Below the pieces are notes generated by a model, which worked only from the letters and a program-made list of their open reading frames with translations, made no database searches and was not told the origin of the DNA. DNA of 11,519 nt, taken from positions 2,300 through 13,818 of the forward strand of contig DDFY01000005.1 of the NCBI GenBank assembly GCA_002337385.1, given 5' to 3'. Shown here piece by piece: positions 1 through 5,551 of this stretch. Position 1 is the stretch's first letter. Each line of letters opens with the position of its first letter. A program made the translations under genes and the position numbers. Source of the DNA: Erythrobacter sp. UBA1916. Its GTDB lineage: Bacteria; Pseudomonadota; Alphaproteobacteria; Sphingomonadales; Sphingomonadaceae.

Positions 1-324
1 GCTGCGAACGTGCCGCGGCGGCACGGCTGCTTCGAGCCAGTCGAACCGCGCTTCTGCTTCATGAACGTTGGTCGCCAGATCGATGCGCGAAGCTTCACGA
101 AGCCAGAGCAGTGCGCCGATCTCGACCGCGTTGTTGTAGACGTCGATGGTCCAGGCGCTTCCCCAATCCATGACGCCGGTTTCCTCGGCGAACAGGTCGG
201 AAATGTCGGCGCGGGTAAGATGACGACCCGAGGCAAGAAGCGCGGCAATCCTGGCGCCAACAGCGTAAGCCAACGGCACTGTCGGCAACTGCTCGCCAGC
301 GGGAAACAGGTCTGATTGAAACAT
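1..324 (-). CDS. Strawberry-notch-like helicase/methyltransferase protein, N-terminal part only
   Basis: The reading frame is open from an ATG at 324 to the left edge with no stop, giving 108 residues that start MFQSDLFPAG and end in PPRHVRS. A strong Shine-Dalgarno (AGGAGGA, 334-340 on the complement) lies 10 bases upstream of the ATG. From memory of the family, large alphaproteobacterial mobile-element proteins annotated as strawberry notch, or as SAM-dependent methyltransferase plus DEAD-type helicase, begin with a similar segment: a PTVPLA-like stretch, an ALLASGRHLTR helix, then a PRHVRS-like end just before the methyltransferase domain. No catalytic motif of either domain is inside the window, so the call rests on this N-terminal similarity and on the adjacent Toprim gene. 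The gene follows that gene on the same strand after 75 bases and is probably co-transcribed with it. Confidence 0.6.
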   Translation of the reverse strand, partial: MFQSDLFPAGEQLPTVPLAYAVGARIAALLASGRHLTRADISDLFAEETGVMDWGSAWTIDVYNNAVEIGALLWLREASRIDLATNVHEAEARFDWLEAAVPPRHVRS

Positions 325-399
325 GGCAATTCGTCCTCCTGATGAAGGCATCGGGACACGCCCTCTGCCGGATCAGGAATTCTAGAAGCCCTCTCTCCT

Positions 400-1299
400 C
401 TACGGCGCCGCCTTGCGGCGCAGCCATGCTGTAAGTTCATCGTTCCAGTCGGTGTCGCGCGAGGACGGCCTTCTGACCTGGATCGTCCGTCCCTCGCGCG
501 CATAGGCCGCGAGACCACGCGACGCGGCCAGCTCACCGCCAGCATCATGATCGACGAAGAGATGAAGCTCGGTCACGCTCTCAGGCACGCTGACGAGGCC
601 GAAGCGTTCATTGCCCAGGGTCGCCCAGACGGGAATACCAGTAAGAGCGTAGGCCGACATCGCGCTCTCGATGCCCTCGGCGAGGCCGAGCTTGCCGGAG
701 GCCGGAGCGAAGAGGCGGACAGCAGCTTCACCGAGCGCGCCGAGCGCGCGCTTCGGTTTGTCGAAATCAGCCTTGGCATTGCCCGAAAGGAACGTGCGAT
801 GGACGGCGATCGGCCCCTCGTCGAGGCTGACTGCCGCAATCATGGCCGGCAAAAAGCGGGTGCGTCCCTTCGGACCAAGCGGCGTTTGTGGATGAAAGCG
901 AAGCGCTGAAGATGCGGCAAGAATGCCGCGGTTCTCTAGATAGGCCTTTGCCGGACTCGCACTCAGTGGCCGTGCATCGCGCCAGATGCGCAAGGCAGCG
1001 GCCGAAGGCTTCGCTGCAGGAACAGCGTCCATCGTGGGCTCGATTGCGCCTCCCGAGAACAAGGCGGACGTCTGCACGCCTTCACGCGCCAGGGCTGCAA
1101 GCACGGACTCCTGATCGCATCCGGCGAAGCAATGGAGGAGGATGGCTCCATGCCCGAGGGATACGCCGAGCGAGGGCGTGCGGTCGTCATGTGCGGGGCA
1201 ACGAGCCATGCCCTTGGTGCCGGACCATTTACCGCCACGGCTTTCACAGATGCGCCTGGCCGTAGCGGCTAGTGAATGGCTTGTTGTGGCAACGGGCAT
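400..1299 (-). CDS. Zinc-finger and Toprim domain protein (primase-like, DUF7146 type)
   Basis: This 299-residue protein probably acts on DNA ends or primers during replication or transfer of the element. A CHC2-like zinc finger is visible with C34-P-A-H37 and C57-F-A-G-C61. A middle region (about 100-195) resembles the DUF7146 segment of phage and ICE primases. A C-terminal Toprim domain has the conserved glutamate in GLAEGIES (E208) and the D-x-D pair in LFVDHDAGG (D250, D252). No helicase domain is attached. The frame stays open upstream to 1635, but that extension runs into the divergent transglycosylase gene. The ATG at 1299 has a good Shine-Dalgarno (AAGGAG, 1305-1310) and opens a conserved-looking sequence, so I start there. 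The gene is divergent from the transglycosylase, and a LexA-like motif lies in the shared promoter region. True primase activity cannot be judged from sequence alone. Confidence 0.85.
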   Translation of the reverse strand: MPVATTSHSLAATARRICESRGGKWSGTKGMARCPAHDDRTPSLGVSLGHGAILLHCFAGCDQESVLAALAREGVQTSALFSGGAIEPTMDAVPAAKPSAAALRIWRDARPLSASPAKAYLENRGILAASSALRFHPQTPLGPKGRTRFLPAMIAAVSLDEGPIAVHRTFLSGNAKADFDKPKRALGALGEAAVRLFAPASGKLGLAEGIESAMSAYALTGIPVWATLGNERFGLVSVPESVTELHLFVDHDAGGELAASRGLAAYAREGRTIQVRRPSSRDTDWNDELTAWLRRKAAP

Positions 1300-1382
1300 A
1301 AGGGCTCCTTCGCAGGCTCGGGTCCCCCATGACCGGCATCCTCCCCTCTCACTGTCGGGACGGACAAAGCGATTTCCTACAT

Positions 1383-1397
1383 GTTCTTTATATGTTC
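1383..1397. promoter_or_regulatory. LexA-type SOS box (GTTC-N7-GTTC)
   Basis: The sequence reads GTTC (1383-1386), seven bases TTTATAT, then GTTC (1394-1397). This exactly matches the direct-repeat operator GTTC-N7-GTTC known for LexA of Alphaproteobacteria. It lies in the 134-base divergent region, 36 bases before the transglycosylase start and 83 bases before the Toprim start, and it covers the candidate -10 of the latter. That the host LexA, rather than an element-encoded repressor, binds here is an inference. Confidence 0.65.
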
Positions 1398-1415
1398 TAT
1401 TCCGATTCGCTGCAA
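1387..1415 (-). promoter_or_regulatory. Candidate sigma-70 promoter of the Toprim/strawberry-notch operon
   Basis: On the minus strand a TTGCAG (-35, 1410-1415) and a TATAAA (-10, 1387-1392) are separated by 17 bases. The -10 box falls inside the GTTC-N7-GTTC motif, which is where a repressor would block RNA polymerase. The assignment is by eye only. Confidence 0.45.
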
Positions 1416-1433
1416 ACGACAGGAGTGTGAACG

Positions 1434-2003
1434 ATGAGAATGGCTTTGGTGATCGGGATGATGGCGAGCATCGCCGGTCCCTTGACACCTCGCGCACAAG
1501 CGCAGCAGTTCGCACTGCTGGAACATCGCTACGAACAGCCTGGACCCGTTGGCGATGAAGAACTGTGGACCACCGACGAATCGCCACCGAGGGTACTGCT
1601 GTCCGCATCCTATCGCGAAGCACTTTACGAGCCACTGATCAGGGAAGCTGAAGTTCGGTATCGCCTCCCGCCTGGACTGATGCAGGCACTGGTTTGGGCC
1701 GAGTCCCGTTTCAATCCGATGGCAATTAGCCCGGCTGGCGCTGCAGGACTCGCTCAATTAATGCCGGGTACAGCTCGCGAGCTTGGCGTCAGCAACCGGC
1801 ATGATCCCGCCCAGAACATCAATGGCGGTGCGCGTTACCTGCGGCAGATGCTTGACCGCTTTGGCGATGTCCATTTGGCGCTCGCTGCCTACAACGCCGG
1901 TCCCGGTGCCGTCACACGTGCGGGTGGCATCCCGAGAAATCGGGAAACGCCAGCATATGTCAGAAGCGTTTTGCAGCGTTGGATGGCATACAGGCCGTCA
2001 TGA
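1434..2003 (+). CDS. Secreted lytic transglycosylase (SLT domain, VirB1-like)
   Basis: This 189-residue protein would cleave the glycan strands of peptidoglycan in the periplasm, which is the usual job of VirB1-type enzymes that open the wall for a conjugation apparatus. Residues 1-23 form a short signal peptide ending in AQA. The SLT domain follows from about residue 62: the catalytic glutamate is E90 in VWAESRFNP, then AAGLAQLMPGTA (102-114), then ALAAYNAGPGAV (149-160), the classic core of the family. The start is supported by AGGAG at 1421-1425, eight bases before the ATG. Its stop overlaps the start of the next gene (ATGA, 2000-2003), so the two are translationally coupled. Its position inside the integrative element suggests a transfer role, but no secretion-system genes are visible to prove this. 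Confidence 0.9.
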   Translation: MRMALVIGMMASIAGPLTPRAQAQQFALLEHRYEQPGPVGDEELWTTDESPPRVLLSASYREALYEPLIREAEVRYRLPPGLMQALVWAESRFNPMAISPAGAAGLAQLMPGTARELGVSNRHDPAQNINGGARYLRQMLDRFGDVHLALAAYNAGPGAVTRAGGIPRNRETPAYVRSVLQRWMAYRPS

Positions 2004-2197
2004 ATTCGAATCGAAAACGTATCAGCGGACGGCTCGAGCAACTGCCACGCGGCTTCGCCATCGTAACCGAGGCGGGCAATCATTGGGTGCTCGAAGACGT
2101 CGAGCCGGCAAACGACCATTTTGGCAACGAGGTGACAGTGGAAGGCGAAGTGGTTGGTCTCGATCGACTGCGCGTCGATTGGCTCGGCGCAGTCTAA
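2000..2197 (+). CDS. Small DUF5818-like protein
   Basis: A 65-residue protein beginning MNSNRKRISG and ending in DRLRVDWLGAV. The pattern (a G-x-L-E strand, then GFAIVTEAGNHWVLED, then a GNEVTVEGEVVG turn and a final hydrophobic strand) resembles the small beta-rich DUF5818 family, which I associate with sphingomonad mobile elements and whose function is unknown. I chose the ATG at 2000 because it overlaps the transglycosylase stop in an ATGA junction. An in-frame TTG at 1979 would give 72 residues but has no such support. The 3' end overlaps the convergent integrase gene by four bases (2194-2197). No signal peptide or membrane segment is visible. Confidence 0.65.
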   Translation: MNSNRKRISGRLEQLPRGFAIVTEAGNHWVLEDVEPANDHFGNEVTVEGEVVGLDRLRVDWLGAV

Positions 2198-3480
2198 CGC
2201 GAGGGATAAGTCAACAACTTCCCCGGCTCGCAAAAACACCCAAAGATCATCCGTGCCCACTCGTCGGAAATTTCACGGCGACGTTCGAGGAACGCGGCGC
2301 GGTTGTATGCACCTTCCGATCCCGAAACACCTTGCGGAATGTGGGCCAGCATCAGGTCGATGACATATCTGTCACCCGGTGACCCGTTACGTTCAGCCCA
2401 CTCATTCATGATCGTGGAGAATGACGCACGCCAACCGTGGGGAACATGACGTCCCTGGAAGCCGCAGCGGTTATAGAAGTAGCTTAGCGTGTTCTCGCTC
2501 ATGGGCACTCGCGCGTTCCGAATGCTCGGGAACACGAGCGGACCACGACCCGTCAATCGTCGCGCCGCTCTAAGCACTGCAACTGCTTCAGGTTGCAGCG
2601 GCACAAGGTGGTCGAATGTCTCGTCGTGCTTCAGGTCAGTGGTGAGCTTCATGTGGGAAGCCGGAATACGCCACAAAGCCTCCGGACAATGTTCACCGCT
2701 CTCCCAGTCGATTTCCTCGAGCTCTTCCCATGCCACGGTTCGGATCGCGCCAAGTCGTTGGGCGGTCAGGGCCGCGAACCGAGACGCAAGCTTGGTCAAA
2801 GGCGAAGCTGGTTCGACCTCAGTCTTGCGGATCATGTCCTGCAGACCTTCAACATCGAGGATGGCTGGACGCTTCTTGCTCCGAGGTACCGGCTTGAGAG
2901 CTTTGCCAACTACGGCTGCTGGATCACGCGAACCGTGACCTTCAGCAATTGCGTGGACAAACACTGCAGACATCCTTTGGCGCAGCCGGTGCGCAGTCTC
3001 GATTGCTCCGCGCTTTTCGATTTTCCGTAGGACGGTGAGAACCATCGGCTCATCAAGCTCCGCAACGGGCAGCGCGCCGACCCAGGGGAAGACCTCTTTC
3101 TCGAGGCTGGTGATCACATCATTCGCGTGGACAGACGTCCATCGGTCTTCCTGCAGTGCGAACCAGCTTCTCGCCATCACTTCGAACGTGTTGGCAGCCG
3201 CGCGGCTGCGGCCGATTGCTTCCTTCTTTGCCTCGATGCCTGGATCCCGGCCCTCGGCCAGCAGTTTGCGAGCCTCGACCTTTTTTTCCCGCGCCTCCTT
3301 GAGCGAGATTTCCGGGTAAGCACCGAATACCAGCCGCCGTTCTTTTCCAGCAAACCGATACTTGAGGCGCCAACTGCGCTTTCCGGTCTTGGTGACGTAG
3401 AGATAGAGGCCTTCGGAATCGGAAAGCTTGTAATCTTTGTCTTTCGGCTTTGCCTGCCGGACTGCAACTTCGCTGAGCAT
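2194..3480 (-). CDS. int: P4-type tyrosine integrase (site-specific recombinase)
   Basis: This 428-residue recombinase should integrate and excise the element at the neighbouring tRNA-Ser. Order of domains: an N-terminal DUF4102 arm-binding domain (about 1-90, with GLYLYVTKTGKRSWRLKYRF and the LVFGAYPEISLKEAR stretch), a core-binding SAM-like domain (about 95-185), and the catalytic domain. The catalytic set is complete by family pattern: R242 in AQRLGAIRT, K278 in HMKLT, H348 and R351 in HGWR, H380 in LAH, and the nucleophile Y392 in AYNRA. Length is normal for the P4 family and no frameshift is seen, so the enzyme is probably active. The start lies 157 bases from the tRNA 3' end. One of three GTGCCCCCA repeats overlaps the purine-rich region that would serve as its ribosome site, which could allow autoregulation. 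Confidence 0.95.
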   Translation of the reverse strand: MLSEVAVRQAKPKDKDYKLSDSEGLYLYVTKTGKRSWRLKYRFAGKERRLVFGAYPEISLKEAREKKVEARKLLAEGRDPGIEAKKEAIGRSRAAANTFEVMARSWFALQEDRWTSVHANDVITSLEKEVFPWVGALPVAELDEPMVLTVLRKIEKRGAIETAHRLRQRMSAVFVHAIAEGHGSRDPAAVVGKALKPVPRSKKRPAILDVEGLQDMIRKTEVEPASPLTKLASRFAALTAQRLGAIRTVAWEELEEIDWESGEHCPEALWRIPASHMKLTTDLKHDETFDHLVPLQPEAVAVLRAARRLTGRGPLVFPSIRNARVPMSENTLSYFYNRCGFQGRHVPHGWRASFSTIMNEWAERNGSPGDRYVIDLMLAHIPQGVSGSEGAYNRAAFLERRREISDEWARMIFGCFCEPGKLLTYPSR

Positions 3481-3482
3481 CG

Positions 3483-3528
3483 GTGCCCCCAGATTTGCGT
3501 TTCAGTGCCCCCAACCGTGCCCCCAATC
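3483..3528. repeat. Three GTGCCCCCA direct repeats upstream of int
   Basis: GTGCCCCCA occurs at 3483-3491, 3505-3513 and 3517-3525, with start-to-start spacings of 22 and 12 bases. The last two form a near-perfect 12-base tandem repeat (GTGCCCCCAACC, GTGCCCCCAATC). Short direct repeats between int and the attachment site are typical of arm-type binding sites of P4 and lambda-like integrases, or of excisionase sites. The role is an inference. Confidence 0.6.
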
Positions 3529-3553
3529 GACGGGGAAGGAGGGAGAATATCTG

Positions 3554-3568
3554 AAACAAATAGAGAAC
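3554..3568. promoter_or_regulatory. Second LexA-like motif in the int promoter region
   Basis: The plus strand reads AAAC (3554-3557), seven bases, then GAAC (3565-3568), which matches GAAC-N7-GAAC at seven of eight positions. Positions 3554-3573 match 16 of 20 bases with the complement of 1378-1397, the region of the perfect motif. It lies just downstream of the candidate int -10 box, a good place for an operator. Confidence 0.45.
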
Positions 3569-3570
3569 AT

Positions 3571-3598
3571 CTAATAGTGCAGAATCGCAGAAAATCAA
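3571..3598 (-). promoter_or_regulatory. Candidate int promoter
   Basis: On the minus strand TTGATT (-35, 3593-3598) and TATTAG (-10, 3571-3576) are separated by 16 bases in an AT-rich stretch, about 90 bases before the integrase start. The match is moderate and by eye only. Confidence 0.35.
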
Positions 3599-3637
3599 GG
3601 AAAACAGGTGTTTCTGGGGCTTTCCGGGAAGAGCTAT

Positions 3638-3690
3638 TGGCGGAGCGGGTGGGATTCGAACCCACGATACGGGGTTACCGTATACACACT
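3638..3690. other. Putative attachment site (attL/attR) in the 3' half of tRNA-Ser
   Basis: The integrase lies next to the 3' end of this tRNA, and P4-type integrases usually recombine within the T-arm or anticodon-arm to 3'-end segment of a tRNA gene. The tRNA is intact because the element normally restores its 3' half. The exact core cannot be set without the other element end, which is outside the window. Confidence 0.5.
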
Positions 3691-3728
3691 TTCCAGGCGT
3701 GCGCCTTCGACCACTCGGCCACCGCTCC
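3638..3728 (-). tRNA. tRNA-Ser (anticodon GGA)
   Basis: The complement folds as a class II tRNA. A 7-base acceptor stem pairs GGAGCGG (5' end at 3728) with CCGCTCC, followed by discriminator G at 3641 and an encoded CCA (3638-3640). The D-arm contains GCCGAGTGG, the anticodon loop is CTGGAAA (GGA at 3692-3694), a long variable arm pairs TACGG with CCGTA, and the T-arm is GTGGGTTCGAATCCCAC. Read from the serine consensus this decodes UCC and UCU. All stems are intact, so the gene should be functional although an element is inserted at its 3' end. Confidence 0.97.
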
Positions 3729-3775
3729 GCATGCCGATGTCGGCAAGGGCGCCGCACTAGCCGCGCGAAGGGCGG

Positions 3776-4216
3776 ATGACAAGCATGCTTGCAACCGCTA
3801 GCCACTTTGCCATGATCCGCTCCTTAGGCAAGGCGCCCGGCGCGCAGGAAATCGAGGCTATCGCGCGCCAGACTCTCGCGCGTTTGCCCGCTCCCTTTGC
3901 CGACCAGCTCGGCAACCTCAGCCTCGCGGTCGAGGACTTCGCCGACGATGCTCTGCTCGATGACCTCGGCATCGCGAGCGCGTACGAACTCACCGGCGTC
4001 TACGAGGGCATTCCGCTCACCGAACAGTCGATCGACCACTCAGGCACCATGCCCGAGCGGGTGCGGCTGTTTCGCCTCCCGATCCTGCTCGAATGGTGCG
4101 AGCGCGGCGACGTCAGTCTTGAAGACCTCGTGGCACACGTGGTGATCCACGAGATCGGGCACCATTTCGGTCTTTCGGATGCCGACATGCATGCGCTTGA
4201 GGAGCAGGTTTCCTAG
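3776..4216 (+). CDS. Minimal zincin metallopeptidase (PF06262-type)
   Basis: A 146-residue protein of the small single-domain metallopeptidase family (PF06262, formerly DUF1025). The zinc motif is clear near the C-terminus: H125-E-I-G-H129, then G132 and D135, i.e. H-E-x-x-H-x-x-G-x-x-D. Upstream are the family's LARLPAPF helix (35-41) and the ELTGVYEGIPL strand region (71-81). Substrate and role are unknown for most members; it is cytosolic, with no signal peptide. The start is uncertain. The ATG at 3776 has AAGGG only three bases upstream. The ATG at 3812 gives MIRSLGKAPG, which matches the usual family N-terminus better but has no visible ribosome site. It is divergent from tRNA-Ser and followed 36 bases later by the cyclophilin gene, probably in one transcription unit. 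Confidence 0.85.
   Translation: MTSMLATASHFAMIRSLGKAPGAQEIEAIARQTLARLPAPFADQLGNLSLAVEDFADDALLDDLGIASAYELTGVYEGIPLTEQSIDHSGTMPERVRLFRLPILLEWCERGDVSLEDLVAHVVIHEIGHHFGLSDADMHALEEQVS
3780..3791. repeat. Perfect 12-base palindrome CAAGCATGCTTG
   Basis: The palindrome sits at the uncertain 5' end of the metallopeptidase frame. On the minus strand it precedes a possible TTGTCA -35 element for tRNA-Ser. It may be a regulatory site or chance. Confidence 0.3.
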
Positions 4217-4252
4217 CTTGCCATTGCGCGGCATCGTGGCACTCTGGCGCTC

Positions 4253-5224
4253 ATGAACAAAGTCCGCCTGATCGTCGCCAGCCTGCTTGCCCTTTGCGCG
4301 CCCGCCATGGCGCAGGATGAGCCGCCCACCCCTGACAGCGTGGTGGCCGAGGCCGCACCCGGGGAATGGGTGCCGATTGCGCCAGAGGACATTCTGGTGA
4401 TGGAACTTGCCCCTGCAGCCGATGGCTCGGCGCGCGAGGTGGTGATCCAGCTCCTGCCACCGCCGTTCAGCCAGCCGTGGGTGAAGAATATCAAGACCAT
4501 GGCCCGCGCGCACTGGTGGGACGGCAAGAGCGTCTATCGCGTCGTCGACAACTGGGTGGCGCAATGGGGCGGCGGCGATCCTGAGCTGGAGATGGACCCG
4601 GGGCCGCTGCCCGAGGGGGTGGTGTCGCCCGCTGAGCCTTATGAAAGCACAATGATCTGCCAGGACGCCGGTCTGGACGTCACCTATTGCGATCCCGACT
4701 TCGCCAGCCCGGCTAGCCCCGACCCATATGTCAGCACCGGTATGGGAGCAGCCGGTCATGTCGAAGGGTGGCCGGTTGCCTTTCAATTTGCCCCGGAGGC
4801 AGAGACCAACCTCATCTGGCCCGTCCACTGCTACGGCTCGGTCGGCGTCGCGCGCGATCTTGCGCCCGATACCGGCACCGGAAGCGAACTCTACGCCGTG
4901 ATCGGACACGCCCCGCGCCAGCTCGATCGCAACATCGCCGTGGTCGGGCGAGTGATCGACGGCATCGAGTACCTCTCCACCCTCCCCCGCGGCACCGCCG
5001 AAGCCGGGGTCTATGCCGAGCGCAGCGAGGACACGCCCATCGTCTCAGTGCGGTTGGCAAGCGAGATGACCACCCCGCCCGCCTACGAATACCTCGACAC
5101 CAACAGCGATAGCTTCGCACGTTATGTGGAGGTGCGCGCCAACCGGCATGATAGCTTCTATGAAATACCAGCTGGCGGGGTCGACATCTGCAACGTGCAG
5201 GTGCCGATAAGGCCCGCCCAATGA
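4253..5224 (+). CDS. Periplasmic cyclophilin-type peptidylprolyl isomerase
   Basis: A 323-residue exported protein expected to catalyse cis-trans isomerisation of proline peptide bonds in the periplasm. Residues 1-20 are a signal peptide (cleavage after AMA). The cyclophilin-like fold starts near residue 45 (EDILVMEL). It includes PPFSQPWVKNIKTMARAHWWDGKSVYRVVDNWVAQWG (residues 69-106 overall), which aligns with the canonical NF-x-x-L...YDG...F-x-R...F-x-x-Q-G-G region, and the later LYAVIGHAPRQLDRNIAVVGRV (213-234), which is the SQFFI...LD...VFGRV region. Residues 107-185 form a long insertion with two cysteines (C136, C146). The canonical active-site R and Q survive in variant context, so activity is likely but not certain. 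There is no clear Shine-Dalgarno. It is coupled by ATGA to the next gene. Confidence 0.85.
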   Translation: MNKVRLIVASLLALCAPAMAQDEPPTPDSVVAEAAPGEWVPIAPEDILVMELAPAADGSAREVVIQLLPPPFSQPWVKNIKTMARAHWWDGKSVYRVVDNWVAQWGGGDPELEMDPGPLPEGVVSPAEPYESTMICQDAGLDVTYCDPDFASPASPDPYVSTGMGAAGHVEGWPVAFQFAPEAETNLIWPVHCYGSVGVARDLAPDTGTGSELYAVIGHAPRQLDRNIAVVGRVIDGIEYLSTLPRGTAEAGVYAERSEDTPIVSVRLASEMTTPPAYEYLDTNSDSFARYVEVRANRHDSFYEIPAGGVDICNVQVPIRPAQ

Positions 5225-5544
5225 GCGACACGGTCACCCTCACCGGCGAAGTCTGGCTCTGGAACAGCGCCACCTCACCCGGCAGCTGGCACTTCCTCAC
5301 CATCGACGGTGCGGCAGGTGAGGCCATCGCCGCGCACGAGGCCATGCGGCGGCTCGAATTTGGACACGGGCGCGGGTTTGGCTCGGTCAAGGTGCGCGCG
5401 CAAATTGGCGGCAGCGCGTGGAACACCTCGGTCTTCCCCTCGAGCGAGACAGGCGGCTACATCCTTCCGCTCAAGGCCGCGATCCGCAAGGCCGAGGGGA
5501 TCGCCAAGGGAAGCGAGGCGACCGTGACGCTGGAACTGCTCTGA
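5221..5544 (+). CDS. DUF1905 domain protein
   Basis: A 107-residue protein that is essentially one DUF1905 domain (PF08922-like). The strand VWLWNSATSPGSWHFLTID opens it, and FGSVKVRAQIGGSAWNTSVF (54-73), GGYILPLKAAIRKAEGI (77-93) and a final VTLEL strand follow. These domains are small beta barrels of unknown function. The start overlaps the cyclophilin stop (ATGA, 5221-5224), so translation is coupled. It ends seven bases from the convergent glyoxalase-family gene, leaving no room for an ordinary terminator between them. Confidence 0.85.
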   Translation: MSDTVTLTGEVWLWNSATSPGSWHFLTIDGAAGEAIAAHEAMRRLEFGHGRGFGSVKVRAQIGGSAWNTSVFPSSETGGYILPLKAAIRKAEGIAKGSEATVTLELL

Positions 5545-5551
5545 GACGCCG

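Larger units (their letters stand above)
1..3690. mobile_element. One end of an integrative (probably conjugative) element inserted at tRNA-Ser
   Basis: A tyrosine integrase lies directly beyond the 3' end of a tRNA-Ser gene, which is the usual layout where an island has integrated into a tRNA 3' end. The tRNA is transcribed leftward, so the element extends left of it. It carries the integrase, a DUF5818-like protein, a secreted lytic transglycosylase, a zinc-finger/Toprim protein and a strawberry-notch-type protein. The last two are accessory genes I associate with large sphingomonad mobile elements. To the right of the tRNA the genes are ordinary housekeeping ones. The other end, any relaxase or type IV secretion genes, and the second att copy lie outside the window, so conjugative ability is an inference. 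Confidence 0.75.

Noticed and set aside
1300..1635. N-terminal extension of the Toprim protein frame to 1635
   Set aside because: It overlaps the transglycosylase gene and the shared promoter region, shows no family-like sequence, and the ATG at 1299 has a proper ribosome site.
1979..1999. TTG start giving a 72-residue DUF5818-like protein
   Set aside because: The ATG at 2000 forms an ATGA overlap with the preceding stop and gives the expected family N-terminus; the TTG has no ribosome site support.
3598..3627. Imperfect inverted repeat (GGAAAACAGG... to ...TTTCC) downstream of tRNA-Ser as a terminator
   Set aside because: The stem is short with mismatches and a long loop, and there is no T-run; it is not distinguishable from chance in an AT-rich att region.
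3119..3805. Open frames on both strands crossing the tRNA gene
   Set aside because: They run through the tRNA-Ser and the integrase in other frames and match no family; they are shadows of high-GC coding sequence.
4040..4909. 289-codon minus-strand frame opposite the metallopeptidase and cyclophilin genes
   Set aside because: It is antisense to two recognised genes with clear motifs and has a composition typical of a high-GC shadow frame.
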